64,000 nt of DNA from Cupriavidus basilensis (GCF_000832305.1 NZ_CP010537.1:1426001-1490000); one strand, 5' to 3'; counted from the stretch's first letter, positions 27,644 through 37,168 are shown. Made by a program: numbers and translations. Notes: generated by a model from the sequence alone, not told the origin.

Positions 27644-28543
27644 TCAGCCGCCAACCTCAAAAAATGCCAGGAACCGACGCATGATGGGTGACAGCGCCCC
27701 GGTGCGATGCGCCACCAGCACCCGGCTGTTGGCATCCTGGCCCGCCAGTGGCCGGTACGTCACGCCGGGGATGCCGGTGCGCGCGTAGATCTCCGGCAGC
27801 ACCGACACGCCGGCGCCGCTCGCTACCAATCCAATGATGGTGGTCGCCTCGCGCGCCTCCTGGCCGATGCGCGGGGCAAAGCCCGCCCGGTTGCAAAGCG
27901 TGGTGACGTGGTCGAACAGCCCGCAGCCCAGCCCGCGGGGGAACAGCAAGAAGGGCTGTGCGCACAGCGCGCCGATATCGATCCCGGCGTCGTCCACCGG
28001 GTTTGCCAGTGCGTGCGAGGCAGGCAGCACGGCGACCAGGCGGTCGGCCAGCACCTCGTGCACGGTGATGCTGGCGGGCGGGTAGAACTGGGGCGACGGC
28101 CGCAGGAAGCCAATGTCGATCTCGCCTTTCTCCAGTCCTTGCAACTGCTGGCCGGTGGACATATGCACCAGCTCCAGCATGGCGCGCGGGTGGTCCACGC
28201 GGAATCGCTGCACCGCGCGCGGAAACGCATCCTGCATCGGCACCGAGGCGGTAAAGCCCACGCGGATCTCGCCCGCCTCGCCGGCGGCCACCTGCCTGAC
28301 CACCTCGCGGGCCTGCTCCAGGTTGGCGAGCGCCGCCCTGGCCTTGTCCAGGAACAGCGTGCCCGCCGGCGTCAGCGCCACATGATGGCGGGAGCGGTGC
28401 AGCAGCGCGCTGCCGAGTTCGTCCTCCAGCGCCTTGATCTGGGTGCTCAGCGGTGGCTGGCTGATATGGAGCTTGCGCGCGGCCTCGCTGAAGCTCAGCG
28501 CTTCGGCCACGGCAACGAAATAGCGAAGTTGGCGGAAATCCAT
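27644..28543 (-). CDS. LysR-family regulator next to tctC
   Basis: The 299-residue protein has the N-terminal helix-turn-helix (MDFRQLRYFVAVAEALSFSEAARKLHISQPPLSTQI region) and a CatM/BenM-like substrate domain with GEIRVGFTASVPMQ. It is divergent from the Bug receptor and the galB/galC genes and probably activates them in response to a pathway acid. A T-N11-A site lies directly upstream of its start. Confidence 0.9.
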   Translation of the reverse strand: MDFRQLRYFVAVAEALSFSEAARKLHISQPPLSTQIKALEDELGSALLHRSRHHVALTPAGTLFLDKARAALANLEQAREVVRQVAAGEAGEIRVGFTASVPMQDAFPRAVQRFRVDHPRAMLELVHMSTGQQLQGLEKGEIDIGFLRPSPQFYPPASITVHEVLADRLVAVLPASHALANPVDDAGIDIGALCAQPFLLFPRGLGCGLFDHVTTLCNRAGFAPRIGQEAREATTIIGLVASGAGVSVLPEIYARTGIPGVTYRPLAGQDANSRVLVAHRTGALSPIMRRFLAFFEVGG

Positions 28544-28549
28544 TGCTTA

Positions 28550-28564
28550 TATCGAAGTGCGATA
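28550..28564. promoter_or_regulatory. LysR-type operator
   Basis: TATCG-N5-CGATA is a perfect dyad fitting the T-N11-A LysR box, 7 bp from the lysR start and about 100 bp before the divergent tctC gene. Confidence 0.5.
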
Positions 28565-28666
28565 ACAAGGGGTTCAAAAACGTATTGGACAGTATCACGG
28601 CAGCTACCCAGAATGCACGCAAACGGCCTTGAGCCGCACCACAAACTGCACCATCAGGAGACAACC

Positions 28667-29638
28667 ATGCTGCGCCGCCCCTACCTTGCCGGCTTCCTGG
28701 CCGCCGCGCTCTCGCTGGCCGCCAGCGCCGCCAGCGCCCAGGCCTACCCGGCCAAGCCAATCCGGCTGGTCGTGCCTTATGCCGCCGGTGGCGCGGTGGA
28801 CATCGTGGCGCGCTCGGTCGGGCAGAAGATGAGCGTGCTGCTCAAGCAGCCCATCATCGTCGACAACCGTCCGGGCGCCAGCACCAATATCGGCATGGAG
28901 GCCGTGGCCAAGGCCGCGCCGGACGGCTACACCATCATGATGGCGTCCAATAGCCTGGCCACCAATGCCGCGCTGTTCGCGAAGCTGCCGTTCGACCCGG
29001 CACGGGATTTCACGCCGGTGGCGCGCGTGGGGCAGGCCTCGCTGGTGCTGGTGGTGCCGGCAAAATCCAGCGTGACGTCGCTCAAGGGCCTGGTCTCCCA
29101 GGCGCAGGCCCAGCCGGGCAAGTTCAGCTATGCCTCGGCCGGCAACGGCAGCTCGGGCCATCTCGCCGGCGAGCTGTTCAAGGAAGCCGCGCACATCGAC
29201 GTGCTGCATGTGCCTTACAAGGGCGGCGCGCCCGCGATCACCGACCTGCTGGGCGAGCGTATCTCGTTCATGCCGATCAACCCGCTCGAAGTCATCACCC
29301 ATATCCGCGCCGGCACGCTGCGCGCCATCGCGGTGGCAAGCGATCAGCGCACGCCGCTGCTGCCGGACGTGCCGACCTCACGCGAGCAAGGCTTGCCGGG
29401 CTTCACCGCCTCGGTCTGGTGGGGGCTGGTGGCGCCGGCCAAGACGCCGCCGGCCGTGGTCCATGAACTCAACACGGCCGCCAACACCGCGCTGGCCGAC
29501 CCCGATGTGCGCAAACAGCTCGCGCAACTGGGCGTGACCATCCTGCCGGGCACGCCTGAGGCTTTCGGCCAGTTCGTGCGCGGCGAAACCGCCACCTGGA
29601 ACGGCGTCATCCGCAAGGCGGGCATCACGGCCGACTGA
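28667..29638 (+). CDS. TctC/Bug-family periplasmic solute receptor
   Basis: The 323-residue precursor has a signal peptide (residues 1-24, SAASA-Q). The mature part shows the family markers PIRLVVPYAAGGAVDIVAR, NRPGASTNIG and VLHVPYKGGAPAI. Bug receptors bind carboxylates such as citrate, tricarballylate or aromatic acids with high affinity; no TctA/TctB permease is encoded here, as often in this order. It is followed by galB and galC homologues, so the ligand is probably a di- or tricarboxylic acid of that pathway. Confidence 0.9.
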   Translation: MLRRPYLAGFLAAALSLAASAASAQAYPAKPIRLVVPYAAGGAVDIVARSVGQKMSVLLKQPIIVDNRPGASTNIGMEAVAKAAPDGYTIMMASNSLATNAALFAKLPFDPARDFTPVARVGQASLVLVVPAKSSVTSLKGLVSQAQAQPGKFSYASAGNGSSGHLAGELFKEAAHIDVLHVPYKGGAPAITDLLGERISFMPINPLEVITHIRAGTLRAIAVASDQRTPLLPDVPTSREQGLPGFTASVWWGLVAPAKTPPAVVHELNTAANTALADPDVRKQLAQLGVTILPGTPEAFGQFVRGETATWNGVIRKAGITAD

Positions 29639-29660
29639 GGTCTCACGCGCATCCGACGAT

Positions 29661-29726
29661 CCTACGACCCGATACGGCCCGATACGGCCCGACACGACCC
29701 GACACGACCCGACACGATACGGCCCA
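29661..29726. repeat. 10-bp tandem repeat between tctC and galB
   Basis: About six units of 10 bp alternate between GATACGGCCC and GACACGACCC, filling most of the spacer between the receptor gene and galB. Confidence 0.8.
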
Positions 29727-29748
29727 ACAAGATCCAAGAGAATCCCCC

Positions 29749-30498
29749 ATGTCCGACATCCAAGCCCAAGCCCAGCCGGACGCGCAGCGTCCCTCGATCC
29801 TGGTGGTCAGCGCGCATGCCGCCGATTTTGTCTGGCGTGCCGGCGGCGCCATCGCGCTGTACGCCGAGCGTGGCTACAACGTCAAGATCGTCTGCCTGTC
29901 CTTTGGCGAGCGCGGCGAGTCCGCCAAGATGTGGCGCCAGCCGGGCATGACCATCGAGCGCGTCAAGGCGGCCCGGCATGAAGAGGCGCAGCAGGCCGCC
30001 GACATCCTGGGCGCGACGCTGGAGTGCTTCGACCTGGGGGACTACCCCATGCGCGTGACCGACGCAGCGCTGCTGCGCCTGGCCGATCTCTATCGCGCGC
30101 TGCGGCCCGAACTGGTGTTGAGCCACTCGCGCGAGGACATCTACAACTTTGACCATCCGCTGGCCACGCACGTCGCGCAGGAAGCGCGGGTCATCGCCCA
30201 GGCGCATGGCTACAAGCCCGAGGTGCCGGTGATCGGCGCGCCGCCGGTGTTCCTGTTCGAGCCGCACCAGCCTGAGCAATGCAACTGGAAGCCCGACGTG
30301 CTGCTCGATATCTCTTCGGTGTGGGAGAAGAAGCAGCGCGCCTTCGCCACCATGGCGGCGCAGGAACACCTGTGGGAGTACTACACCCGCGTGGCGCTGC
30401 AGCGCGGCGCGCAGGCCGCGCGCAACTCCGATCGCAAGGTGCAGTACGCAGAAGGCTATGCACGCGTGTTCCCGCAAGTCGCGCAGAGCCTGTCATGA
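29749..30498 (+). CDS. galB: 4-oxalomesaconate hydratase (PIG-L-fold)
   Basis: The 249-residue protein resembles Pseudomonas putida GalB along its whole length: [16 protein letters not shown] (metal ligands His23 and Asp26), [25 protein letters not shown] and [12 protein letters not shown]. GalB hydrates 4-oxalomesaconate to 4-carboxy-4-hydroxy-2-oxoadipate (CHA) in gallate and protocatechuate 4,5-cleavage. It overlaps the aldolase gene by four bases. No ring-cleavage dioxygenase lies in the window. Confidence 0.88.
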   Translation: MSDIQAQAQPDAQRPSILVVSAHAADFVWRAGGAIALYAERGYNVKIVCLSFGERGESAKMWRQPGMTIERVKAARHEEAQQAADILGATLECFDLGDYPMRVTDAALLRLADLYRALRPELVLSHSREDIYNFDHPLATHVAQEARVIAQAHGYKPEVPVIGAPPVFLFEPHQPEQCNWKPDVLLDISSVWEKKQRAFATMAAQEHLWEYYTRVALQRGAQAARNSDRKVQYAEGYARVFPQVAQSLS

Positions 30499-31208
30499 AG
30501 ACCATCGCCTATCGCAACATCCTGCGCGCGGCCGCCGCGGACATCGACGCACTGGGCGCCGCCGGTGTCGCCACGGTGCATGAGGCGCAGCGCCGCACCG
30601 GGCTGATGAAGCCGTACATGCGGCCAGTCCAGTCCCGTGCCGCCATGGCCGGCAGCGCCGTGACGGTGCTGATGCATCCCGGCGACAACTGGATGATCCA
30701 CGTCGCGGTGGAGATGGTGCAGCCCGGCGACGTGCTGGTGGTGGCGCTGGTCAGCGACTGCACCGATGGCTTGTTCGGCGACCTGCTGGCCACCTCGCTC
30801 AAGGCGCGCGGCGCGCGCGGCCTGGTGATCGACGCCGGCGTGCGCGATGTGTCCACGCTCAATGCCATGGGCTTCCCGGTCTGGTCGCGGGCCGTCTCGG
30901 CGCAGGGCGCGGTCAAGGAGACCGTGGGCGCGGTCAACGTGCCGGTGGTCTGCGCCGGCGCCCACGTGCGCCCCGGCGACGTGATCGTGGCCGACGATGA
31001 TGGCGTGGTGGTGGTGCCGCGCCCGCTCGCCGCCGAGACCGCGCGCCGCGCCGCCGAGCGCGGTGCCATGGAGGAGGGCAAGCGCGCGACGCTGGCCGCC
31101 GGCGTGCTGGGGCTGGACATGTACCAGATGCGCGAGGCGCTGGCGGCCAAGGGCCTGGCGTACGCCGAGCAGACCGTGGACTGGTACAGCGGTTTCGACG
31201 AAGCCTGA
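30495..31208 (+). CDS. galC: 4-carboxy-4-hydroxy-2-oxoadipate aldolase (RraA-like)
   Basis: The 237-residue RraA-fold class II aldolase splits CHA into pyruvate and oxaloacetate. Conserved segments are [35 protein letters not shown] (metal-binding Asp and catalytic Arg) and [19 protein letters not shown]. It is homologous to LigK/ProA/GalC. The ATG lies inside the end of galB, showing tight coupling of the two consecutive steps. Confidence 0.88.
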   Translation: MKTIAYRNILRAAAADIDALGAAGVATVHEAQRRTGLMKPYMRPVQSRAAMAGSAVTVLMHPGDNWMIHVAVEMVQPGDVLVVALVSDCTDGLFGDLLATSLKARGARGLVIDAGVRDVSTLNAMGFPVWSRAVSAQGAVKETVGAVNVPVVCAGAHVRPGDVIVADDDGVVVVPRPLAAETARRAAERGAMEEGKRATLAAGVLGLDMYQMREALAAKGLAYAEQTVDWYSGFDEA

Positions 31209-31252
31209 CCGGGCGGCCACCGCCGGTTCGCGATCTGGTATAAGCGTCGCAC

Positions 31253-31288
31253 ACACGAATCCAGACACGATTCCAGACACGAATCCAG
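31253..31288. repeat. 12-bp tandem repeat upstream of lysR
   Basis: Three units of ACACGAWTCCAG in a row lie 13 bp before the LysR start codon, in the position of its ribosome site. Confidence 0.75.
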
Positions 31289-31301
31289 GCCGGGGAACCA
31301 G

Positions 31302-32252
31302 ATGGAACTACGCCAGCTTCAGTATTTCGTCCGCGTGGTGGAGCTTGGCAGCATGAGCCGCGCGGCGCTCGACCTCGATATGGTGCAATCCGCCATGAGC
31401 CAGCAGATCAGCCGGCTGGAGAGCGAGCTGGCCACCCGGCTGCTGCGCCGGACCACGCGCGGCGTGACGCCCACCGAGGCCGGGCTGGCCTTCTTCCGCG
31501 AGGCGCAATTGGCGCTGCGCCATGCCGAGCAGGCCAAGCGCGCCGCCCACCATGCGCGGCTGTCCGGTACGGTCAGCGTGGGGCTGGCGCCCACCACGGC
31601 TTCGGTCATGGGTGTGCCGCTCATGCGCGCCATGCGCGAGCGCTATCCGGATGTGCGCCTGCATATGGTGGAGAGCCTGTCCGGTCACCTCAGCGCCATG
31701 CTCAACGCCCGCCAGCTCGACCTGGCCGTGCTGTTCGACACCGTTGTGGCGCGCCGCTGGAGCGTGACGCCGCTGCTTGAGGAAACCCTGTTCCTGATCC
31801 GCTCACGCCGCGCGCTGCCGGCCGAGGCCGACGCCGAGGCGCCGCCGCGGCTGCGCATGGCGCAATTGCGGGATGTGCCGCTGATCATGCCCACCGGCCT
31901 GCACGGGCTGCGCAGCACGCTCGATGCCGCCTTCGCCCGCGTGAAGATTGTGCCGCAGGTGGTGCAGGAGGTGGATTCCCTGGCCATGCTGATGGATGCC
32001 GTCGACCTCGGGTTTGGCGCCACCCTGCAGCCCTGGGCCGCGGTGGGGCGCTATGCCGATGCGCAGGCGCGTTTTCACCTGGCCGAGATCGCGGACCCCA
32101 AGGTGCGGCGCCAGAACGTCCTGTGCAGCCTCTCCGACGACGAACTATCGCCCGCCGCGCTGGCCATGCGCGTGGTGCTGGCCGACTGCGCCCGCGAACT
32201 GGTGCGCTCCGGCGCCTGGCGGGGGGCACGGCTGCTTGGGCCGGACGGCTGA
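31302..32252 (+). CDS. LysR-family regulator upstream of tcuAB
   Basis: The 316-residue regulator has the usual winged helix (ELRQLQYFVRVVELGSMSRA, QSAMSQQISRLE) and resembles the Nac/CynR group. It lies in the same direction between galC and tcuA. A perfect 15-bp palindrome just after its stop may be the target for control of tcuAB. Confidence 0.9.
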   Translation: MELRQLQYFVRVVELGSMSRAALDLDMVQSAMSQQISRLESELATRLLRRTTRGVTPTEAGLAFFREAQLALRHAEQAKRAAHHARLSGTVSVGLAPTTASVMGVPLMRAMRERYPDVRLHMVESLSGHLSAMLNARQLDLAVLFDTVVARRWSVTPLLEETLFLIRSRRALPAEADAEAPPRLRMAQLRDVPLIMPTGLHGLRSTLDAAFARVKIVPQVVQEVDSLAMLMDAVDLGFGATLQPWAAVGRYADAQARFHLAEIADPKVRRQNVLCSLSDDELSPAALAMRVVLADCARELVRSGAWRGARLLGPDG

Positions 32253-32273
32253 TGCACGTGCCCCGCAGGGGGT

Positions 32274-32288
32274 ATCACGAATCGTGAT
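32274..32288. promoter_or_regulatory. Perfect palindrome upstream of tcuA
   Basis: ATCACGA-A-TCGTGAT is a perfect 7-1-7 palindrome placed 149 bp before tcuA and 22 bp after the lysR stop; a LysR-type or other operator. Confidence 0.45.
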
Positions 32289-32436
32289 GCCCCCATGTGA
32301 TCCGGGGGCTTAGCAGGACGCCGGCGGGCCGCTACAGTGCGGGCATCCCCACCGGAACCCTCATCGTGCTGTCCATCATTCAAATCCTGGAGCCGCCCCT
32401 GCCGGCTTTCCCGAGCCTCGCCGGAGGCGCACGCCC

Positions 32437-33864
32437 ATGATCGACGTCCTGGTCATCGGCGGCGGCAATGCCGCCCTGTGCGCGGCACTGATGGCGCGCG
32501 AAGCCGGCGCCAGCGTGCTGCTGCTGGAAGCCGCGCCGCGCGAGTGGCGCGGCGGCAACTCCCAGCACACCCGCAATTTGCGCTGCATGCACGACGCGCC
32601 GCAAGACGTGCTGGTCGAGGCCTATCCCGAAGAGGAATACTGGCAAGACCTGCTCAAGGTCACCGGCGGCCTGACCGACGAGCGCCTGGCCCGCCTGGCC
32701 ATCCGCGCCTCGTCGACCTGCCGCGACTGGATGCGCAGCCACGGCGTGCACTTCCAGCCGCCGCTGTCAGGCGCGCTGCACGTGGCGCGCACCAATGCCT
32801 TCTTCATGGGCGGCGGCAAGGCGCTGGTCAACGCGTACTTCCGCAGTGCCGAAGCCCTTGGCGTCAAGGTGCGCTACAACGCGCCGGTGGATGCCATCGA
32901 GCTGGACGCAGGCCGCTTCAAAGCCGCCCGCATCGGCGGCGAGCGCATCGAGGCACGCAGCTGCGTGCTGGCCGCCGGCGGCTTCGAGTCCAACCGCGCA
33001 TGGCTGCGCGAGGCCTGGGGCCAGAACGCCGACGGTGACTGGCCGGCCGACAACTTCCTGATCCGCGGCACGCGCTTCAACATGGGCGTGCTGCTCAAGT
33101 TCATGATCGAAGCCGGGGCGGACGCCATCGGCGACCCTTCCCAATCGCACTGCGTGGCCATCGACGCGCGCGCGCCGCTGTACGACGGCGGCATCTGCAC
33201 GCGCGTGGACTGCGTCTCGCTGGGCGTGATGCTCAACCGCAATGCCGAGCGCTTCTACGACGAGGGCGAGGATTTCTGGCCCAAGCGCTACGCCATCTGG
33301 GGGCGGCTGGTCGCGCAGCAGCCCGGACAGATCGGCTATTCCATCATCGACGCCAAGGCCGTGGGCCGCTTCATGCCGCCTGTGTTTCCGGGCGTGCGCG
33401 CCAACACGCTGCCGGAGCTGGCGCGCCAGCTCGGGCTGGACGAGGCCACCTTCATGCGCACCATCGAGGCTTACAACGCGGCGTGCCGCGTTGGCACCTT
33501 CGACCACACCGTGCTGGACGACTGCCACACCGAGGGCCTCGCCCCGGCCAAGACCCACTGGGCACGGCCGATCGATACCGCGCCGTTCTTCGGCTACGCC
33601 CTGCGCCCCGGCATCACCTTTACCTACCTCGGCCTCAAGGTGAACGAGCACGCTGCCGTGCACTTCGGCGGCAAGCCCAGCGCCAACCTGTTCGTGGCTG
33701 GCGAGATGATGGCCGGCAACGTGCTCGGCAAGGGCTATACAGCGGGTGTCGGCATGGCCATCGGCACCGCCTTCGGCCGCATCGCCGGCACCCAGGCCGC
33801 CGCAGCCGCGCTCGGGCAGCCCGGTCACAACGCATTCCAGGAAAAGCAGCATGCAACATCTTGA
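32437..33864 (+). CDS. tcuA: FAD-dependent tricarballylate dehydrogenase
   Basis: The 475-residue flavoprotein of the fumarate-reductase/succinate-dehydrogenase fold starts with the dinucleotide motif [20 protein letters not shown] and ends with the FAD motif [20 protein letters not shown]. In Salmonella TcuA oxidises tricarballylate to cis-aconitate. A GGAGG site is nine bases upstream. It overlaps tcuB by 14 bp. The neighbourhood of galB/galC suggests a related tricarboxylic substrate. Confidence 0.88.
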   Translation: MIDVLVIGGGNAALCAALMAREAGASVLLLEAAPREWRGGNSQHTRNLRCMHDAPQDVLVEAYPEEEYWQDLLKVTGGLTDERLARLAIRASSTCRDWMRSHGVHFQPPLSGALHVARTNAFFMGGGKALVNAYFRSAEALGVKVRYNAPVDAIELDAGRFKAARIGGERIEARSCVLAAGGFESNRAWLREAWGQNADGDWPADNFLIRGTRFNMGVLLKFMIEAGADAIGDPSQSHCVAIDARAPLYDGGICTRVDCVSLGVMLNRNAERFYDEGEDFWPKRYAIWGRLVAQQPGQIGYSIIDAKAVGRFMPPVFPGVRANTLPELARQLGLDEATFMRTIEAYNAACRVGTFDHTVLDDCHTEGLAPAKTHWARPIDTAPFFGYALRPGITFTYLGLKVNEHAAVHFGGKPSANLFVAGEMMAGNVLGKGYTAGVGMAIGTAFGRIAGTQAAAAALGQPGHNAFQEKQHATS

Positions 33865-35023
33865 AGCGCTGACGCGCGAAGCGGCGGCACTGGCCCAGGG
33901 CATGCTGCCGCTCACCGGAAACGAGGCCGAGGTGGGCCGCGTCATGCAGATCTGCAACGCCTGCCGTTATTGCGAAGGCTTTTGCGCGGTGTTTCCCGCC
34001 ATGACGCGCCGGCTGGAGTTCGGCAAGGCCGATATCCACTACTTGTCCAACCTGTGCCACAACTGCGGCGCTTGCTACCACGCCTGCCAGTACGCGCCAC
34101 CGCACGAGTTTGCGGTCAACGTGCCGCAGGCCATGGCCAAGGTGCGGGTCCAGACATACTCCGACTATGCCTGGCCCGTCGCCCTTGGTGGCCTGTACCG
34201 CCGCGCCGGCCTGGCCACCGCGCTGGCGCTGGCAATCGGGCTGGCGTTGTTCCTGGTGATGGTGCTTGCCATGCGTGGCAGCCTGCTGCACGCACCGCTG
34301 GCCGGCAATTTCTACGCCATCTTCCCGCACAACCTGCTGGCGGCAATGTTCGGCCTGGTGTTCGGCTGCGCGGTGCTGGCGCTGGGCGTGGGCGTGACGC
34401 GCTTCTGGCGCAGGGTCTCGCCCGGCGAGCTGCAAGGCGAGGTGCGCGGCCCGGCCATCGGCGGCGCGGCGCACGATGCATTGCGGCTGCGCTACCTGGA
34501 CGGCGGCCATGGCCAGGGCTGCAACAACGCGGACGACGCGTTCACGCTGTGGCGCCGGCGCTTCCACCATTTCACGTTCTACGGCTTCATGCTGTGCTTT
34601 GCCGCCACGGCGGTCGCCACCCTGTACCACTACCTGCTGGGCCTGCACGCACCGTATGCGCCCACCAGCCTGCCGGTGCTGCTGGGCACGGCCGGCGGCA
34701 TCGGCTTGCTGATCGGCCCGGCAGGCCTGCTCTGGCTCAACCTGAAGCGCGACCCGCGCACCGGCGATGCCGCCCAGAAGCCGATGGACCGCGGCTTTAT
34801 CGCGCTGCTGTTTTTCACGAGCCTGAGCGGGCTGGCGCTGCTGGCCTGGCGCGACACGCCGGCCATGGCGCTGCTGCTGGCGGTGCACCTGGGCGTGGTG
34901 ATGGCGTTGTTCCTGACGTTGCCATACGGCAAGTTCGCGCACGGCATCTACCGCAGCGCGGCGCTGCTCAAATGGAACATCGAAAAACGCCGGCCCGGCA
35001 ACCTGGCGCTTGGCTCGGACTGA
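33851..35023 (+). CDS. tcuB: TcuB, membrane electron-transfer partner of TcuA
   Basis: The 390-residue protein has two N-terminal [4Fe-4S] clusters ([11 protein letters not shown] and [11 protein letters not shown]), then about six transmembrane helices of the CitB type with His residues suited to haem ligation. It re-oxidises the TcuA flavin by passing electrons to the quinone pool. It is translationally coupled to tcuA. Confidence 0.9.
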   Translation: MQHLEALTREAAALAQGMLPLTGNEAEVGRVMQICNACRYCEGFCAVFPAMTRRLEFGKADIHYLSNLCHNCGACYHACQYAPPHEFAVNVPQAMAKVRVQTYSDYAWPVALGGLYRRAGLATALALAIGLALFLVMVLAMRGSLLHAPLAGNFYAIFPHNLLAAMFGLVFGCAVLALGVGVTRFWRRVSPGELQGEVRGPAIGGAAHDALRLRYLDGGHGQGCNNADDAFTLWRRRFHHFTFYGFMLCFAATAVATLYHYLLGLHAPYAPTSLPVLLGTAGGIGLLIGPAGLLWLNLKRDPRTGDAAQKPMDRGFIALLFFTSLSGLALLAWRDTPAMALLLAVHLGVVMALFLTLPYGKFAHGIYRSAALLKWNIEKRRPGNLALGSD

Positions 35024-35056
35024 CCATCACGCATGCAAAGAACCAGGGGGAACCAC

Positions 35057-35122
35057 ATGACAAAGCCCGGCATTCTCGCCATTTCCTCGATCTGCGGCAT
35101 TGGCGTGTCGGCGAGGGATTGA
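35057..35122 (+). pseudogene. Possible 5' stub of a deleted third tcu-operon gene
   Basis: An ATG behind a strong AGGGGG site, 34 bp after tcuB, opens 21 codons (MTKPGILAISSICGIGVSA and a stop). Such a good translation start in front of a tiny frame, followed by repeat DNA, suggests the start of a gene cut off by rearrangement. It might alternatively be a real short peptide. Confidence 0.3.
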
Positions 35123-35153
35123 GGGATCTGGTAACGGGGTTGTTGCGGGTGCG

Positions 35154-35200
35154 ACTGCTGGATGTCAGAGGCAACTGCTGGAGGTCAAAGGCAACTGCAG
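35154..35200. repeat. 20-bp tandem repeat downstream of tcuB
   Basis: Two near-identical 20-bp units beginning ACTGCTGG and a partial third unit follow each other. Confidence 0.7.
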
Positions 35201-35216
35201 TTTCACCACGCCTGCG

Positions 35217-35345
35217 GCGCGGCGACCTACTTTCTTGTCTTGCCAAGAAAGTAGGCAAAGAAGGCGCCCCATACGGCCTAGGTAAACCTTCACGGCTCGC
35301 TTCGCATCGCGCTGGAGTGTGGCCCGCCCTCCGGGCGCTTCACAC
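35217..35345. repeat. Dispersed repeat with AAGAAAGTAG hairpin
   Basis: CTACTTTCTTG (35227-35237) and CAAGAAAGTAG (35244-35254) form a perfect 11-bp hairpin with a 6-nt loop, followed by GCAAAGAAGGCGCC. This wording recurs across Burkholderiales and xanthomonad genomes as an intergenic repeat as far as I recall; function unknown. Confidence 0.5.
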
Positions 35346-35406
35346 GGCTACCACAACGGGTTGATCGACTGATCGGTTGAAGGGTTGATCTTGCCAGTGG
35401 TTGGCT

Positions 35407-35450
35407 CCCCTCTCCCGCTTGTGGGGGCTGGGGGAGAGGGCGGGCGCTCG
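35407..35450. repeat. REP-like palindrome, third copy
   Basis: CCCTCTCCC (35408-35416) pairs with GGGAGAGGG (35432-35440), followed by the tail GGGCGGGCGCTCG also found after cheV. It lies next to the 3' end of the DUF35 gene. The remaining part of 35123-35482 shows no gene. Confidence 0.6.
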
Positions 35451-35482
35451 CCATTGCGATGTCCCTCGCGTTCCTGTTTGCT

Positions 35483-35890
35483 TCAGCCAGCGCTGACCGG
35501 CGTGAACGTTGGCACCGGCGGCCCGTCGTCCGTCGGCGTGAACACGAGCTTCACTTCCTGCCCGATGCGTACGGTATCCAGGTCGCAATCCACGATGTTG
35601 GTCATCATGGTCACGCCTTCTTCCAGCGTCACGTAGGCAATGCAGAAGGGGGTGGGGCCGGCACGGCGGGTGACGCTGAACGAGTAGATGGTGCCCCGTC
35701 CCGAGGCCTGCTTCCATTCGGTCTCGCCCATGCAGAACGGGCACAGCGTGCGCGGGTACCAGTGGGGCTTGCCGCAGGACTGGCAGTGCTTGACCAGCAG
35801 GCGGCCGGCGCGGGCGGCTTCCCAGAACTCGGTGTTGTCCGGGGCGACCTGCGGCGCTTTGAGGGGAGTGGCGGTGTAAGGTGTGCTCAT
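35483..35890 (-). CDS. DUF35 OB-fold/zinc-ribbon acyl-CoA-associated protein
   Basis: The 135-residue protein has a rubredoxin-like zinc ribbon (Cys36, Cys39, Cys50, Cys53) followed by an OB-fold (about 65-125). Proteins of this family (ChsH2-type) form complexes with thiolase-like partners and bind the CoA substrate. It lies four bases after the thiolase gene, which fits an obligate pair. Confidence 0.88.
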   Translation of the reverse strand: MSTPYTATPLKAPQVAPDNTEFWEAARAGRLLVKHCQSCGKPHWYPRTLCPFCMGETEWKQASGRGTIYSFSVTRRAGPTPFCIAYVTLEEGVTMMTNIVDCDLDTVRIGQEVKLVFTPTDDGPPVPTFTPVSAG

Positions 35891-35894
35891 CTTA

Positions 35895-37061
35895 TTACTC
35901 CCGTTCCAGGATGACGGTGGCGCTGCCGTGGCGCGAGCCGAGGTAGCCGCCGGTGCCTTGGGCCAGGGCCAGGTCGCAGTTCTTGACCTGCACGGCGGGG
36001 TGGGCTTCGCCGCGCAGCTGGCGCACCGCTTCGATCACCTTGGTGATGCCGCCGCGGTTGGCCGGGTGGTTGTTGCACAGGCCACCGCCGTCGGTGTTGA
36101 AGGGTAGCTTGCCCACGCCGGAGATCAGGTTGCCGTCGGCCACGAACTTGCCGCCTTCGCCCTTCTTGCAGAAGCCCAGGTCTTCCAGCTGCATCAGCAC
36201 GGTGATGGTGAAGCTGTCGTAGATCGAGGCGTACTTGATGTCGGATGGGCGAATGCCCGCCTCTTCAAACGCGATCGGGCCGGAGATGGCGGCGCCCGAC
36301 CAGCTCAGGTCGACCATGCCGCCGAGCTGGCCCTTGACGGCTTCGCCGGCGCCGCGGATCTTCACCATGGGGCGCTTGAGCTTGGCCGCGATTTCCGGGC
36401 GGGCGACGATCAGCGCCCCGCCCCCGTCGGACACCACGCAGCAGTCGAGCTTGCGCAGCGGATCCGAGATCATCGGCGAATTCAATACGTCCTCCACCGT
36501 CACCACCTCGCGCAGCATGGCGTGGGGATTGTGCTGCGCGTGGTGCGAGGCCGCTACCTTGATCCAGGCAAGCTGTTCGGCGGTGGTGCCGTACTGGAAC
36601 ATATGGCGCATCGCCACCATCGCGTACAGGTTCACTGTCACCGGGCTGAACGGCGCCTCGAACGGCTGGTCGGGCAGGTTGGCGCCCCAGTTGCGCGCCT
36701 GCGTGCCGCTCGAGCCTTCCGAGCGCGGGCGGCCTGCCAGCGTGATCAGCGCCACATTGCACTTGCCGGCGGCGATGGCCTGCGCGGCGTGCGAGACGTG
36801 GACGATATACGCCGAGCCACCGGTATCGGTGGAGTCGACGTGGCGCACCTTCAGGCCGAGGTAATCGACCATATTGAGCGCGCCGAGGCCGGGCGCGTCA
36901 CCCGCGCAGAAGTAGCCGTCCACGTCCTGCAGGGTGAGGCCGGCGTCTTCGAGCGCGCCCTTGGCGGACTCGGCGTGCAGTTGCGCGATGGATTTGTCCG
37001 GTGCCTTGCGGGTCGGGTGCTCGTAGGCCCCGACGATATAAGCCTTGCCGTTGATGCTCAT
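35895..37061 (-). CDS. Thiolase-like protein lacking the nucleophilic Cys (SCP2/Ltp2 type)
   Basis: The 388-residue protein has the thiolase fold of the SCPx group, but where thiolases have the nucleophile Cys it reads HVDSTDTGGSA (75-85), without cysteine. The second active-site region is GGGLCNNHPANRGG. This pattern occurs in Ltp2-like proteins that work as retro-aldol lyases together with a DUF35 partner. I therefore suspect aldolase-type C-C cleavage of a 3-hydroxyacyl-CoA rather than thiolysis. It sits between the DUF35 gene and an acyl-CoA ligase. Confidence 0.82.
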   Translation of the reverse strand: MSINGKAYIVGAYEHPTRKAPDKSIAQLHAESAKGALEDAGLTLQDVDGYFCAGDAPGLGALNMVDYLGLKVRHVDSTDTGGSAYIVHVSHAAQAIAAGKCNVALITLAGRPRSEGSSGTQARNWGANLPDQPFEAPFSPVTVNLYAMVAMRHMFQYGTTAEQLAWIKVAASHHAQHNPHAMLREVVTVEDVLNSPMISDPLRKLDCCVVSDGGGALIVARPEIAAKLKRPMVKIRGAGEAVKGQLGGMVDLSWSGAAISGPIAFEEAGIRPSDIKYASIYDSFTITVLMQLEDLGFCKKGEGGKFVADGNLISGVGKLPFNTDGGGLCNNHPANRGGITKVIEAVRQLRGEAHPAVQVKNCDLALAQGTGGYLGSRHGSATVILERE

Positions 37062-37168
37062 GGGTCTCCCTAGTTGTTGTCCCGGGTACGTTGGCGTGCG
37101 GTGATGGCCATGGAATATGGAATATGGCTATAACCGAAGTCTTGCGTTCTTGTTTGGTGCCGCGAGCG

